A stretch of 64,000 nucleotides of DNA. It comes from an uncultured Pseudomonas sp. Lineage in GTDB: Bacteria; Pseudomonadota; Gammaproteobacteria; Pseudomonadales; Pseudomonadaceae. Where the stretch lies: NCBI RefSeq assembly GCF_913777995.1, contig NZ_CAJYVE010000020.1:1-64000 (forward strand), given 5' to 3'. The position numbers and the translations under genes are program-made. Below the pieces are notes generated by a model. That model was not told the DNA's origin and made no database searches. It saw only the letters and a list, made by a program, of their open reading frames with translations. Shown one piece after another: positions 48,408-57,978 of the stretch; positions within the stretch are counted from its first letter, which is position 1, and each line of letters begins with the position of its first letter.

Positions 48408-49712
48408 TCAATGCCCGGGGGTGAGTGCTCCGGCATTGGTCACTGCTGGCTCATGGACCGGAACGCTGCGGATCTCCCGTGCGACCTTCCACACCAGCAC
48501 CGCGGCGACGATGTCGAACGCTGCCAGCACCACGAACAGCGGGCTGTAGCCGATCTGCGTGACCAGGATGCCGAACACCAGGGTAAAGACCGCCGCCCCC
48601 AGGTAACCGAACATGCCGCCCATGCCGGTGGCGGTGGCCACCTGGTCCTTGTTGAACGAGTCAGAGGTGATGGCATACAGCGCGCCGGACAGGGTCTGGT
48701 GCGCGAAGCCGCCAATGCACAGCAGCATGATCGCGGTGTAGGGGCTTTCCACCAGGCCGATGCAGGCCGGGCCGATCATGCAGCTGGCACCGAATACCAG
48801 CACCATCTTGCGCGAGGTGAACAGCGAGACCTTGAAGTGACGGTGGAAGAACGGGCTCAGGTAACCGCCCAGTACGCAGCCGATATCGGCGGCAAGGAAC
48901 GGCAGCCAGGCGAACATCGCCACTTCCTTGATGTTCATGTGCCGCTCGGTCATCAGGTACAGCGGAATCCAGGCGTTGAAGGTCTGCCAGGCCGGTTCGG
49001 AGAGGATGCGCGCCGAAGCGATGGCGTAGAAGTTGCGTTCCTTGAAGATGCGCTTCCAGGCGCCCTTCTCGCGCTTCTCGACCTTGAAGTGGGCTTCCTG
49101 GCCGGCCAGGATGTAGTCGCGCTCGCTGTCGCTGAGCAGTTTCTGGTCGCGCGGGTGCTTGTACAGCAGCATCCACGCCAGGGTCCATACCACGCCAGAG
49201 CCACCGACGATGAGGAAGGCCAGTTGCCAGCCGCTGTGCAGGATCGCCCAGACCACCAGCGGTGGTGCCAGCAATGCGCCCAAAGAGGAACCGATGTTGA
49301 ACCAGCCGATGGCCACCGAGCGTTCCTTGGCCGGGAACCATTCGGTGGTGGCCTTGACGCCGGCGGGCAGGCCGGCCGCTTCGGTGATGCCCAACAGGCC
49401 GCGCATGAAGGCCATGCTTTGCCAGCCGCTGGCCAAGGCCGCACCCGCACAGGCCACCGACCAGGCCAGGGCGAAGACCGCGAAGCCCAGCTTGGTGCCG
49501 ATGAAGTCGATGATCCAGCCAGCCACAGGCTGCATGAAGGCGTAACACAGCTGCCAGGCCGCAACGATCTTGGCGTACTGCTCGGTGGTGATCGACAGGT
49601 CGGTCATCAGCGTAGGCGCGGCCACGGACAAGGTATTGCGAGCGAGATAGTTGACCACAAGGCCAGCCGTCACAAGGCTGACCATCCACCACCGGATGCC
49701 TTTGATTCTCAT
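48408..49712 (-). CDS. MFS hexuronate transporter, ExuT-like
   Basis: A 434-aa major facilitator of the anion:cation symporter family. The N-terminal KGIRWWMVSLVTAGLVVNYLARNTLSVAAPTL, the GVKATTEWFPAKERSVAIGWFNIGSSLGALLAPPLVVW stretch (about residues 118-151) and the general length match ExuT-type galacturonate/glucuronate carriers. Upstream are two copies of the putative uronate-regulon operator. It faces the EamA gene convergently. It gives the cell a second uptake route beside the TRAP system, so the two may differ in affinity or substrate. Confidence 0.85.
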   Translation of the reverse strand: MRIKGIRWWMVSLVTAGLVVNYLARNTLSVAAPTLMTDLSITTEQYAKIVAAWQLCYAFMQPVAGWIIDFIGTKLGFAVFALAWSVACAGAALASGWQSMAFMRGLLGITEAAGLPAGVKATTEWFPAKERSVAIGWFNIGSSLGALLAPPLVVWAILHSGWQLAFLIVGGSGVVWTLAWMLLYKHPRDQKLLSDSERDYILAGQEAHFKVEKREKGAWKRIFKERNFYAIASARILSEPAWQTFNAWIPLYLMTERHMNIKEVAMFAWLPFLAADIGCVLGGYLSPFFHRHFKVSLFTSRKMVLVFGASCMIGPACIGLVESPYTAIMLLCIGGFAHQTLSGALYAITSDSFNKDQVATATGMGGMFGYLGAAVFTLVFGILVTQIGYSPLFVVLAAFDIVAAVLVWKVAREIRSVPVHEPAVTNAGALTPGH

Positions 49713-49808
49713 TTTTTCACCTGATTATTTTTAGATTGCTGGTGAGTGCCCCGTTGTCTTCAAGCGGGTCGAGGCAACTTGTTTCAAAATGATTCTGACA
49801 TGTCATAA

Positions 49809-49821
49809 GTCGTCGTACAAC
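49809..49821. promoter_or_regulatory. Putative uronate-regulon operator 1 of the ExuT-like gene
   Basis: GTCGTCGTACAAC, about 97 bp before the ExuT-like start. It differs at one base from the site at 58040 before kdgD. Confidence 0.6.
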
Positions 49822-49926
49822 ACCTTTTCAGCGTCGTGACTTTCGACCAAAGGCTTATATAACGGAGGCTTTACCGAGAGATGGCAAAATGATTTCAGCG
49901 TGGAGATCACGCCTTTCACGGGGGGA

Positions 49927-49936
49927 GTTGTACGAC
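49927..49936. promoter_or_regulatory. Putative uronate-regulon operator 2 of the ExuT-like gene
   Basis: GTTGTACGAC is the inverse of GTCGTACAAC, about 115 bp beyond the first site. The 306-bp gap between the ExuT-like and KGG-repeat genes otherwise shows only a hairpin at its right end. Confidence 0.5.
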
Positions 49937-49979
49937 CAGGTCCGGCGATTTTCAGTGGCAGGCTCACCCACCTTTCGAA

Positions 49980-50004
49980 GCAAGGGGAGCATGGCTCCCC
50001 TTGC
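49980..50004 (-). terminator. Hairpin after the KGG-repeat gene
   Basis: GCAAGGGGAGC and GCTCCCCTTGC form an 11-bp perfect stem with a 3-nt loop, 15 bp after the stop. The following bases are only moderately U-rich. Confidence 0.55.
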
Positions 50005-50018
50005 CTTACCCGGCAGGC

Positions 50019-50384
50019 TTAACGCTCAGGCTGCTCGTCTTCATCGCTGCGTTCGCTGACCTGCTCCCGCCCGCCACTGTCTTCACCCTGCTGGTGGGAT
50101 GCCTGGCCACCCTTGCGGCCTGCTTCGGCGGCGCGTTCAGGGTCATTGGCGAAGTTACCGCCCGACACCTGCCCGCCTTTCTTGCCAGCCTCGGAGGCCC
50201 GCTCGGGATCGTTGGCGAAATTGCCTCCCGACGCCTGGCCACCTTTCTTGCCTGCTTCGGAAGCACGTTCGGGGTCATTGGCGAAATTGCCCCCCGAAGC
50301 CTGGCCGCCCTTCTTACCGGCCTCGGAGGCCCGTTCAGGATCGTTGGCGAAATTGCCCGGATTGTTGTTACCGGTATTGGCCAT
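50019..50384 (-). CDS. KGG-repeat stress-induced protein (GsiB-like)
   Basis: A 121-aa very hydrophilic, probably unstructured protein with four 22-residue repeats of the form GNFANDPERASEAGKKGGQASG (start near residues 10, 32, 54 and 76), the KGG family seen in general-stress proteins such as B. subtilis GsiB. The tail is rich in Glu, Asp, Gln and Ser. There is no signal or membrane segment. ATG 50384 lies 8 nt after AGGAGG; a second ATG two codons upstream is too close to that site. Family members rise in general stress or desiccation; the role here is inferred. It stands alone between the two uronate blocks. Confidence 0.9.
   Translation of the reverse strand: MANTGNNNPGNFANDPERASEAGKKGGQASGGNFANDPERASEAGKKGGQASGGNFANDPERASEAGKKGGQVSGGNFANDPERAAEAGRKGGQASHQQGEDSGGREQVSERSDEDEQPER
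50091..50357 (-). repeat. Four tandem 66-nt coding repeats in the KGG gene
   Basis: Four in-frame copies encode almost the same 22 residues, but differ at many third codon positions (GCC/GCT, GGC/GGG, CGT/CGG and similar). The last copy has Ala-Glu and Arg changes. Confidence 0.88.
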
Positions 50385-50632
50385 TTGCATATCCTCCTCA
50401 AATGCACACCGCGTGAGCACGGCTGCACTGTCTAGGAGTGTGGCCAGCATCAGCGACGCTCCCAGCAGGCGACCAATGGCGTTCGTGCGGGTCCCGAGGG
50501 GTGGTGATTCATCGACCTTCGAAAATGGTTATAACGTTAGAACATATCCCTCTAACCCTCTAAGAACATAAATCGCTATGCTGCCCGCCACTTTTTACCT
50601 GACAACAGATAACAGTGATTCAGGGTTCGATA

Positions 50633-51418
50633 ATGGATGTGGGCGGTTTCGGTTTTACGGTCGCCGGCCTGGTGGTCGGTTTCATAGTCGGCATGACCGG
50701 CGTGGGTGGCGGTTCGCTGATGACGCCGATCCTGCTGTGGTTCGGCATCAACCCGGCCACGGCGGTAGGCACCGACCTGCTCTACGCCGCAGTGACCAAG
50801 GCCGGCGGCGTGTACGTTCACAAGAAGAACGACAACATCGACTGGAAGATCACCGGCTGGCTGACCCTGGGCAGCGTACCGGCGGTGCTGCTGACGTTGT
50901 GGTTCCTCGGTAATCTGGGCCATAAACCGGAGGCCCTGAACGCCATCATCAAGCAGGCGCTGGGCTTCGTGCTGCTGCTCACCGCCCTGGCAATCCTGTT
51001 CAAGAACCGCTTGCTGGCCTTTTCCCATAGCCGCGTGGAAGGTCACTCGCTGTTCAAGGGTTCCAGCCTCAATGTGCTCACGGTGGTCACCGGGCTGATC
51101 CTCGGCGCCATGGTCGCGCTGACCTCGATCGGTGCCGGCGCACTGGGCACCGTGGCGCTGTTCATCCTCTATCCGCTGCTGCCCACGCGGCGCCTGGTCG
51201 GCACCGAGATCGCCCACGCCGTGCCGCTGACCCTGGTAGCCGGCATCGGCCATGCCAGCATGGGCAACATGAACTGGGAACTGCTGGGCTTCCTGCTGAT
51301 GGGTTCGCTGCCGGGCATCTATCTGGGTAGCCACATGGCCGGTCGGGTGCCCGACGGCCTGCTGCGCCCCTTCCTGGCCGTGATGCTCGGCGTGATCGGC
51401 TTCAAACTGGCGTTCTGA
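50633..51418 (+). CDS. TSUP-family (TauE/SafE) permease
   Basis: A 261-aa inner-membrane protein with about eight spans of the TSUP family, which exports sulfite, sulfoacetate or other organosulfur anions. The N-terminal repeat FTVAGLVVGFIVGMTGVGGGSLMTPILLWFG and its C-terminal counterpart VTGLILGAMVALTSIGAGALGTVALFILYPLLPTRRLVGTEIAHAVPL carry the family Gly-rich motifs. The ATG at 50633 has AGGG 7 nt upstream; an in-frame GTG at 50615 is less likely. Neighbours give no clue to the substrate. Confidence 0.88.
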   Translation: MDVGGFGFTVAGLVVGFIVGMTGVGGGSLMTPILLWFGINPATAVGTDLLYAAVTKAGGVYVHKKNDNIDWKITGWLTLGSVPAVLLTLWFLGNLGHKPEALNAIIKQALGFVLLLTALAILFKNRLLAFSHSRVEGHSLFKGSSLNVLTVVTGLILGAMVALTSIGAGALGTVALFILYPLLPTRRLVGTEIAHAVPLTLVAGIGHASMGNMNWELLGFLLMGSLPGIYLGSHMAGRVPDGLLRPFLAVMLGVIGFKLAF

Positions 51419-51451
51419 AGCCTTCGACACCAGCCGCCAGAACACAGCCCT

Positions 51452-51481
51452 GCCCTGCCGTACGTTGACCGGCGGCAGGGC
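51452..51481 (+). terminator. Possible terminator hairpin after the TSUP gene
   Basis: GCCCTGCCG and CGGCAGGGC pair around a 12-nt loop, 33 bp after the stop. There is no U tract, so this is tentative. Confidence 0.35.
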
Positions 51482-51599
51482 ATTCATCGATTCATGCAAA
51501 TAGCACTGGCGCCCATCGGCATAGAAGCGCAGGATTTTCGGCGCGATTACCCGTGCCGGTCATCCGGCTCCGTTCACCTTGCCTGATGGAGATTGCGTC

Positions 51600-51797
51600 A
51601 TGCTCATCCAGATAGAAGAAGGGTTCAGTGCCAACCTGTGGATCGTGAAACTCGATGACTACCCGGTGACCTGCCGCAGCCGGGAGGAAGCCCACGCCTT
51701 CGCCCAGCGCATGCAGGAACGCCTGGACGCACCGCACCCCCTGCCCGATATCAGCGCCACGGCCCCTCAGGAAGCGCTCGCCGCTACCGCACACTGA
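51600..51797 (+). CDS. Small hypothetical protein (65 aa)
   Basis: A 65-aa soluble protein, MLIQIEEGFSANLWIVKLD..., with a possible beta-strand start and an amphipathic helix SREEAHAFAQRMQERL (about residues 27-42). The ATG lies 8 nt after TGGAG; codon use is like neighbouring genes. No family is recognised. It has no operon partner, with 120-180 bp gaps on both sides. Confidence 0.65.
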   Translation: MLIQIEEGFSANLWIVKLDDYPVTCRSREEAHAFAQRMQERLDAPHPLPDISATAPQEALAATAH

Positions 51798-51926
51798 GCG
51801 GCGAAGTTTCCGTTTCGTCTACATCCATTTCACATCCTCTTCACCTGAGGAGTCCTAAAGTTACATCACTCCTTTGATGAATCCCCTTGGCTCGCCGCCC
51901 CGCGAGCCATTTTTTTTGCCCGCGAT

Positions 51927-52121
51927 TCAGCGGCTCTGCGCAGCCTCAGCCTCTCGCGAAACCGCAGCGGTCATGGGTGTGTTCAGCACCTGCAACTGCG
52001 CCAGCCGCTCGCTGCTGGTACCGCTCACGACCTGCCCACTCCAGTGGCCGACAATGCTGGCCAGCCAGGCGAACAGAAACAGCACCAGCAGTTGCAATGC
52101 CCATTTGCCAATTGTCGCCAT
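51927..52121 (-). CDS. Small single-span membrane protein (64 aa)
   Basis: A 64-aa protein with one membrane segment, WALQLLVLFLFAWLASIVGHW (about residues 6-26), and a polar C-terminal tail. GGGAG lies 8 nt before ATG 52121. No family is recognised. It has the look of small stress-linked Pseudomonas membrane proteins but nothing in the sequence fixes a role. Confidence 0.65.
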   Translation of the reverse strand: MATIGKWALQLLVLFLFAWLASIVGHWSGQVVSGTSSERLAQLQVLNTPMTAAVSREAEAAQSR

Positions 52122-52288
52122 GATCGATACTCCCCTGTGCTTTTGCATGCCCGGCATCTAACCACCGCACTGTTGCAAGGGCATTGCAAGCGGCCGCTGA
52201 TCCATTGCCAGGAACTCCTATCAAGCGTAGCGCTTCCATACCTGAACGGCGCACAAATGGCGTGGCGCCAGCAAACGGAGGATGGGAC

Positions 52289-52666
52289 ATGCCGGTCGGA
52301 GACAAGAAACGCTACACCGCCAAGCAGAAGCGCAAGGCCGCGGCCATCGAGCAAAGCTATGAAGACCAGGGCGTGCCCAGGCAAGAGGCCGAAGCCAGGG
52401 CTTGGGCGACGGTCAACAAACAGTCCGGAGGTGGCGAACGTCAGGGCGGCTCCGGCACCCGCAAGTCAGAGGCTGCCAAGCGCCGGGACCGTGAGGATTC
52501 CGCGCAGCGTGCCGCCCAGACCCGGCGCGGCGTGGTGCACAGTGACCGTCCGTTGCAAGGGCAGACCAAGGCAGAGCTGCTGCACCGGGCGCGTATGCAG
52601 AAGATCGCCGGGCGTTCGAGCATGAACAAGCAGCAGTTGATCGAGGCGTTGAGCAACGCCTCCTGA
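52289..52666 (+). CDS. Small basic protein with C-terminal Rho_N/SAP-like domain
   Basis: A 125-aa highly charged protein. The first half (MPVGDKKRYTAKQKRKAAAIEQSYEDQGVPRQEAEARAWATVNKQSGGG) matches a family often annotated as plasmid stabilisation protein, without real evidence of that role. The C-terminal 35 residues (TKAELLHRARMQKIAGRSSMNKQQLIEAL) form a Rho termination factor N-terminal-like helical domain, suggesting nucleic-acid binding. GGAGG lies 7 nt before ATG 52289. It stands alone among other small genes. Confidence 0.8.
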   Translation: MPVGDKKRYTAKQKRKAAAIEQSYEDQGVPRQEAEARAWATVNKQSGGGERQGGSGTRKSEAAKRRDREDSAQRAAQTRRGVVHSDRPLQGQTKAELLHRARMQKIAGRSSMNKQQLIEALSNAS

Positions 52667-52711
52667 GCAGGCAGCACCCGCAGGACAGCCCTGCGGGTGC
52701 CTGGTCGAAGG

Positions 52712-52927
52712 TCAGTAACGCGCAGTGTCGGGCGCGTGGCGCGGTCCGGCGACGATCCACGCCAGTACGCCAATGATGGGCACCGCAACGATGCCGATGA
52801 TCCACATCGCCTTGTTCGAGGCGCTGGTACGGCTTTTACGAACCCGCATGACCGCCCACAGGTCCGACAGGATGATGAGGGCGACCAGCAAGGTGCTGGT
52901 CCACAAACCCAGTTCTGATAGTGGCAT
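52712..52927 (-). CDS. PLDc_N-domain membrane protein
   Basis: A 71-aa membrane protein with two spans (LWTSTLLVALIILSDLWAVM and AMWIIGIVAVPIIGVLAWIVAG) joined by a basic loop, the PLDc_N domain found at the N-terminus of cardiolipin synthases and as free-standing proteins. The phospholipase domain is absent and no fragment of it follows, so this is a stand-alone form and not a broken gene. GGAGG lies 6 nt before the ATG. Role unknown. Confidence 0.82.
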   Translation of the reverse strand: MPLSELGLWTSTLLVALIILSDLWAVMRVRKSRTSASNKAMWIIGIVAVPIIGVLAWIVAGPRHAPDTARY

Positions 52928-53127
52928 CTGAAACCTCCCCGACATGCTTGTCTACGGCACCCGATGCGGCGCGCCTTCCATAGAAGAGGCCAGCACGCCG
53001 CGTAAAGTTCAGAGTAGTAGGAAAACTCGGCGTTTTTTCCACTCCGGCGCGACTGTCGGTCCGTTTCAGCACGGCTCATCGTCCAAGCTTGGGGTCTGCG
53101 CAGCGCTGCCCCCAAGGAGAACCGAGC

Positions 53128-53748
53128 ATGAACGTGCCCCTGTTCAAACTGTTGATCCATCCGCACGAGGCCTGGCAGGAAATGCACGGCCAGGAAGCCG
53201 CCGCCCCACGACAGTTTCTCGGCCACCTGGTGCTGCTGGCGCTGCTGCCGGCGGTGTGCCTGTTCATCGGCACCAGCCAGACCGGCTGGCCCCTCAGCGA
53301 CCAGGAACGCGTATGGCTGGCCACCGGCAGCGCGCTGCAGCTGTGCATGCTGCTGTATCTGGCGATGCTGGTCTCGGTGTGGGTGGTAAGCCTGCTGATC
53401 CAGTGGCTATCCGGACGCTTCGGCCCGCGTCCTGGCTACAACCATTGCATCGGCTTCGTGACCTATGCCGCCGCCCCCTTCTTCATCGCTGGCATCGTAA
53501 TGCTCTATCCCAACCGCTGGCTGACCGGGCTGGCGCTGATCGTCGCGGCGCTGTGGTCGAGCTGGCTGTTGCTGGTGGGTGCTCCGGGCTTCATGCGCAC
53601 GCCGGCGGGCAAGGCATTGCCCTATGCGCTGCTGGTCTGGGTGCTCGCCATTGGGGTGACGCTGCTGACGCTGTGGCTGGCGATGAATCTGTGGCAGGCG
53701 CTGGGGCCGGAGTACGTGCTGGAAACGCTGGGAGAGGTGGTGCCGTGA
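53128..53748 (+). CDS. Yip1-domain inner-membrane protein
   Basis: A 206-aa protein with about five hydrophobic spans. The start MNVPLFKLLIHPHEAWQEM and the central GYNHCIGFVTYAAAPFFIAGIVMLYP (about residues 107-132) match the bacterial Yip1 family. AAGGAGA lies 7 nt before ATG 53128. It diverges from the PLDc_N gene across 200 bp. Function in bacteria is not established. Confidence 0.85.
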   Translation: MNVPLFKLLIHPHEAWQEMHGQEAAAPRQFLGHLVLLALLPAVCLFIGTSQTGWPLSDQERVWLATGSALQLCMLLYLAMLVSVWVVSLLIQWLSGRFGPRPGYNHCIGFVTYAAAPFFIAGIVMLYPNRWLTGLALIVAALWSSWLLLVGAPGFMRTPAGKALPYALLVWVLAIGVTLLTLWLAMNLWQALGPEYVLETLGEVVP

Positions 53749-53768
53749 CGGCAGCTGGATGACCCGAC

Positions 53769-53911
53769 AGAAGCGGTTTCAGCCGCGAAAAGCGTCACGG
53801 CTGAAACCAATGCCGGGTAGGAGCGGCTTCAGCCGCGAAGCGGACGCCTGTTCACAACAGATGCAGTGAATTTCCTGGCGCTTTCGCGGCTAAAGCCGCT
53901 CCCACCGGCCC
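53769..53911. repeat. REP-like element pair, type GCGGCTTCAGCCGC
   Basis: A short inverted pair (about 53773-53808) is followed by a complete element (about 53819-53906) whose spacer carries GTTCACAACAGATGCAGTGA (53850-53869). The complete element is nearly identical to that at 28990-29078. It lies between the convergent Yip1 and garD genes. Confidence 0.85.
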
Positions 53912-53962
53912 ACATGCCGCTTAATCGAACGGTATTGCCGCTGAAACCGTTCCTGACAGCAG

Positions 53963-55516
53963 TCAGGTCACCGGCGCCGGGTTGAACAGCGCCAGGTCGT
54001 TGTGCAGGCGGTAGTGTTCGGTCCAGGTCTTCTTCTTGCCGCTGGCCACGTCCAGGTAGTAGTGGAACAGCTCCCAACCCAGTTCTTCGATGCTCGCCCG
54101 GCCAGTCGCGATGCGCCCGGCGTCGACGTCGATCAGGTCCGGCCAGCGCCGTGCCAGTTCGGTGCGGGTCGAGACCTTGACCACCGGCGCCATGGCCAGC
54201 CCGTAAGGCGTGCCGCGACCGGTGGTGAACACGTGCAGGTTCATGCCGGCGGCCAGTTGCAGGGTGCCACAGATGAAATCGCTGGCCGGGGTGGCGCAGA
54301 AGATCAGGCCCTTGCCCTTGACGCGCTCACCAGGACCGAGCACGCCGTTGATGGCGCTGTTGCCCGACTTGACGATGGAGCCCAGGGATTTCTCGACGAT
54401 GTTCGACAGCCCGCCCTTCTTGTTGCCAGGCGTGGTGTTGGCACTGCGGTCGGCCTCGCCCTTGGCCAGGTAGCGGTCGTACCAGTCCATCTCGCGCACC
54501 AGTTCGCTGGCCACCTGTTCGTCCTGCGCACGCGAGGTGAGCAGGTAGATGGCGTCACGCACTTCGGTGACTTCCGAGAACATCACCGTGGCGCCAGCCC
54601 GCAGCAGCAGGTCCGAGGCATAGCCCAGCGCCGGGTTGGCGGTGATGCCCGAGAAGGCATCGCTGCCGCCGCACTGCATGCCCAGGATCAGCTCGGAGGC
54701 CGGCACGGTCTCGCGACGGCGCTGGTCGAGCTTCTTGAGGCGCACCTCGGCCAATTCCATGATCTGCTCGATCATTTCGTTGAAGCCATTGCCTGCGTCC
54801 TGCAGGCGGTACAGCCACTCATCGCTGAGGTCCACCGAGGGGTCGTTCTCGTGCATCACCTGCCCGGCCTGCAATTTCTCGCAGCCCAGACTGATGACCA
54901 GCGCTTCGCCGCCCAGGTTGGGGTTGCGTGCCAGGTTGCGCACGGTACGGATCGGGATGTACGCATCGGTGGCGGTGATCGCCACGCCACAGCCGTAGGT
55001 GTGGGTCAGCGCCACCACGTCGTCGACGTTGGGGTATTTGGGCAGCAGCTCGTCGCGAATACGCTTGACCGCATGTTCGAGTACGCCAGCCACGCACTGC
55101 ACGGTGGTGGTGATGCCCAGGATATTGCGCGTGCCCACGGTGCCGTCGGCGTTGCGATAGCCTTCGAAGGTGTACCCCTCCAGCGGCTGCTCCTTCTCCG
55201 GCACGGCGTCGGACATCGGCAGGCTGTCCAGCGCCGGGGCCGCTGGCATGCGCAGCAGGTCTTCACGCACCCAACTGCCACGCGGGATCGGCTGCAAGGC
55301 ATAGCCGATGGTCTGCCCGTAACGGATCACGGCATCGCCTTCGGCAAGGTCCACCGTGTTGATCTTGTGGCTTTGCGGCACGTTCTCGACGGTTTCCAGA
55401 CCATCCTCGAAGCGGGTACCGGCAGCGATACCCTGGTCGTTGACCACCACGACCACATTGTCCCGCGGGTGCAGGCGGATGTAGCGCGGTGAATCGGCGT
55501 GTTGGATCAGGCTCAT
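53963..55516 (-). CDS. garD: Galactarate dehydratase GarD
   Basis: A 517-aa iron-dependent dehydratase turning meso-galactarate into 5-dehydro-4-deoxy-D-glucarate. It aligns along its length with E. coli GarD (523 aa) as recalled: the N-terminal SAF-like part ([30 protein letters not shown]), then [20 protein letters not shown], the metal-site [33 protein letters not shown] and the end [31 protein letters not shown] 55516 has GAGG 8 nt upstream; the in-frame GTG just before it is less likely. It follows the MFS gene by 16 bp and supplies the substrate of KdgD. Confidence 0.97.
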   Translation of the reverse strand: MSLIQHADSPRYIRLHPRDNVVVVVNDQGIAAGTRFEDGLETVENVPQSHKINTVDLAEGDAVIRYGQTIGYALQPIPRGSWVREDLLRMPAAPALDSLPMSDAVPEKEQPLEGYTFEGYRNADGTVGTRNILGITTTVQCVAGVLEHAVKRIRDELLPKYPNVDDVVALTHTYGCGVAITATDAYIPIRTVRNLARNPNLGGEALVISLGCEKLQAGQVMHENDPSVDLSDEWLYRLQDAGNGFNEMIEQIMELAEVRLKKLDQRRRETVPASELILGMQCGGSDAFSGITANPALGYASDLLLRAGATVMFSEVTEVRDAIYLLTSRAQDEQVASELVREMDWYDRYLAKGEADRSANTTPGNKKGGLSNIVEKSLGSIVKSGNSAINGVLGPGERVKGKGLIFCATPASDFICGTLQLAAGMNLHVFTTGRGTPYGLAMAPVVKVSTRTELARRWPDLIDVDAGRIATGRASIEELGWELFHYYLDVASGKKKTWTEHYRLHNDLALFNPAPVT

Positions 55517-55532
55517 CACGGTTACCTCAGGT

Positions 55533-56906
55533 TTAGGCTTTGGAAAGGTCGCTGCTTGGCTGATTCAGCGATGACCCCTTGCTTGGGGGCTCTTTCAATT
55601 CCACACGCTTGATCTCACCGACGATGAACAGGTAGCTGAACACCGCCAGCAGGGCGTTGGCGCCCACGTAGACCAGGGCCCACTTGAACGAGCCGGTAGT
55701 GCTGATGATGTAGCCGATGACGATCGGGGTGGTGATCGATGCCAGGTTACCGAAGGTATTGAACAGGCCGCCACTCAGACCGGCGATCTGCTTTGGCGAA
55801 ACGTCGGACATCACGGCCCAGCCCAGCGCGCCCACGCCCTTGCCGAAGAACGCCAGAGCCATGAAGCCCACGACCATCCACTCGATGTCGACGTAGTTGC
55901 AGGTGACGATGGTGGTGGAGAGCATCAGGCCGCCGATGATCGGTGCCTTGCGCGCGAAGGTCAGCGTGTGGCCACGACGCAGCAGGTAGTCGGAAATCAC
56001 CCCGCCCAGCACGCCACCGATGAAACCGCAGATGGCCGGCAAGGAGGCGATGAAACCGGCCTTGAGGATGGTCATGCCGCGTTCCTGCACCAGGTACACC
56101 GGGAACCAGGTGAGGAAGAAGTAGGTGATGGCGTTGATGCAGTATTGGCTGAGATAGATACCCAGCATCATGCGGTTGGTCAGCAGCTGGCGGATGTAGT
56201 CCCATTTCGGACCGGCCTTGGCGGCGCCGTTGTCCTTGGCCTTCTCATCCATGTCGACCATGCCGCCATTGTTGGCGATGTGCTCGAGTTCGGCCTGGTT
56301 GATCATCGGGTGCTGACGCGGGCTGTAGATGACTTTCAGCCAGATACCCGAGAACACGATACCGGCTGCGCCCATGACCACGAACACGTGCTGCCAGCCG
56401 AAGCGATAGACGATCCAGCCCATCAGCGGAGCGAACAGCACGGTGGCGAAGTATTGCGCGGAGTTGAAGATCGCCGAGGCGGTGCCGCGCTCGGAGGTGG
56501 GGAACCAGGCCGCGACGATGCGCGCGTTACCGGGGAAGGATGGCGCTTCGGCCAGGCCGACCAGGAACCGCAGCATGAACAGCGCGACAACCGCGGTGGA
56601 GAGGCCGAACTCACCCACATAGCCTTGCAGCAGGGTGAACAGCGACCAGGTGAAAATGCTCAGGGCGTAGATTTTCTTCGAGCCGAAGCGGTCAAGCAGC
56701 CAGCCGCCGGGAATCTGCCCGGCCACGTAGGCCCAGCCGAAGGCGGAGAAGATGAAACCGAGGGTTACGGCATCGATGCCGAGGTCTTTCTGCAGGCTGG
56801 AGCCGGCAATGGCGATGGTGGCCCGGTCGGCATAGTTGATGGTGGTGACCAGGAACAGCATCAACAGGATCAAATAGCGGACGTGGGTCGGCTTGGACGT
56901 TTGCAT
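55533..56906 (-). CDS. MFS aldarate transporter (GudP/GarP family)
   Basis: A 457-aa major facilitator with about 12 spans, of the anion:cation symporter family that includes E. coli GudP and GarP. The start [34 protein letters not shown], the [33 protein letters not shown] stretch and the central [28 protein letters not shown] motif are characteristic. GGGAG lies 8 nt before ATG 56906. It is 16 bp from garD and has an operator-like site upstream, so glucarate or galactarate is the likely cargo. Confidence 0.92.
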   Translation of the reverse strand: MQTSKPTHVRYLILLMLFLVTTINYADRATIAIAGSSLQKDLGIDAVTLGFIFSAFGWAYVAGQIPGGWLLDRFGSKKIYALSIFTWSLFTLLQGYVGEFGLSTAVVALFMLRFLVGLAEAPSFPGNARIVAAWFPTSERGTASAIFNSAQYFATVLFAPLMGWIVYRFGWQHVFVVMGAAGIVFSGIWLKVIYSPRQHPMINQAELEHIANNGGMVDMDEKAKDNGAAKAGPKWDYIRQLLTNRMMLGIYLSQYCINAITYFFLTWFPVYLVQERGMTILKAGFIASLPAICGFIGGVLGGVISDYLLRRGHTLTFARKAPIIGGLMLSTTIVTCNYVDIEWMVVGFMALAFFGKGVGALGWAVMSDVSPKQIAGLSGGLFNTFGNLASITTPIVIGYIISTTGSFKWALVYVGANALLAVFSYLFIVGEIKRVELKEPPSKGSSLNQPSSDLSKA

Positions 56907-56978
56907 TGGTAGAACTCCCACTCATTATTTTTTTACGCGGGTTAATGCTGTTTTTTAGGTTGCCCGACCGGCCCCTTG

Positions 56979-56995
56979 GTCACATCGTAGACAAC
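56979..56995. promoter_or_regulatory. Putative uronate-regulon operator upstream of the aldarate transporter/garD
   Basis: GTCACATCGTAGACAAC, a longer relative of GTCATCGTACAAC, about 75 bp before the transporter start and inside the kdgD-transporter gap. Confidence 0.45.
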
Positions 56996-57066
56996 GACAC
57001 GTCCACCGGCCGGGCCCGCAACGACCAAGGCCGCTGAAGGTTCAGCGGCCTGGGTCCCTGGCGGTC

Positions 57067-57978
57067 TTACTGCTTGCCTTGCTTGTCCATCAGCGCGGCG
57101 AGCATTTCGAACTCTTCGCCGGTCAGGTCGGTCAGTGGTGCGCGCACCGGGCCTGCATCGTAGCCGGCGATCTTGGCGCCGGCCTTGACGATGCTCACGG
57201 CATAGCCGGCCTTGCGGTTACGGATGTCCAGGTATGGCAGGAAGAAGTCGTCGATGTACTTGCCGACGGTGGCGTGATCGTCGCGGGCGATGGCGTGGTA
57301 GAAGTCCATGGCCAGTTTCGGTACGAAGTTGAACACTGCCGAGGAGTAGACCGGTACGCCCAGCGCCTTGTAGGCAGCGGCGTAGACTTCGGCGGTCGGC
57401 AGACCACCCAGGTACGAGAAGCGGTCGCCCAGGCGGCGGCGGATCGACACCATCAGTTCGATGTCACCCAGGCCGTCCTTGTAGCCGATCAGGTTCGGGC
57501 AGCGCTCGGCCAGTTTTTCCAGCAGCGACGCGTTCAGGCGGCAAACGTTGCGGTTGTAAACCACCACACCGATTTTCACCGACTTGCACACAGCTTCGAC
57601 GTGGGCGGCGACGCCGTCCTGGCTGGCTTCGGTCAGGTAGTGCGGCAGCAGCAGCAGGCCCTTGGCGCCCAGGCGCTCGGCTTCCTGAGCCATCTCGATA
57701 GCCTGACGGGTCGCGCCACCTACACCGGCGAGGATCGGTACGCTTTTTTCGCAGGTATCGACGGCAGTCTTGATGATCTGCGAGTACTCGCTGGACGACA
57801 GCGAGAAGAATTCACCGGTGCCGCCAGCGGCGAACAGCGCGCTGGCGCCGTACGGGGCCAGCCACTCCAGGCGCTTGATATAGCCTTCGCGGTGGAAATC
57901 GCCCTGGGCATTGAAGTCGGTAACGGGGAAAGACAGCAAACCGTGGGAGAGGATGGACTTGAGTTCTTGTGGAGTCAT
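57067..57978 (-). CDS. kdgD: 5-Dehydro-4-deoxyglucarate dehydratase KdgD
   Basis: A 303-aa DapA-superfamily TIM-barrel enzyme that dehydrates and decarboxylates 5-dehydro-4-deoxyglucarate to 2-oxoglutarate semialdehyde. Seen: [19 protein letters not shown] near the N-terminus, the [14 protein letters not shown] motif (about residues 50-63), the catalytic Tyr region [11 protein letters not shown] and the Schiff-base lysine in [15 protein letters not shown] (near residue 174-188). The length matches the known P. putida enzyme. The frame extends upstream but homology begins at ATG 57978. It lies before the transporter/garD pair on the same strand and has its own operator-like site. Confidence 0.95.
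   Translation of the reverse strand: MTPQELKSILSHGLLSFPVTDFNAQGDFHREGYIKRLEWLAPYGASALFAAGGTGEFFSLSSSEYSQIIKTAVDTCEKSVPILAGVGGATRQAIEMAQEAERLGAKGLLLLPHYLTEASQDGVAAHVEAVCKSVKIGVVVYNRNVCRLNASLLEKLAERCPNLIGYKDGLGDIELMVSIRRRLGDRFSYLGGLPTAEVYAAAYKALGVPVYSSAVFNFVPKLAMDFYHAIARDDHATVGKYIDDFFLPYLDIRNRKAGYAVSIVKAGAKIAGYDAGPVRAPLTDLTGEEFEMLAALMDKQGKQ

Noticed and set aside
50091-50357. A CRISPR array
   Set aside because: The regular 66-nt repeats are coding KGG units without unique spacers; no cas genes are in the window.
52712-52927. A truncated cardiolipin synthase pseudogene
   Set aside because: Free-standing PLDc_N proteins are common, and the gene has a good start, a clean stop and no downstream synthase remnant.
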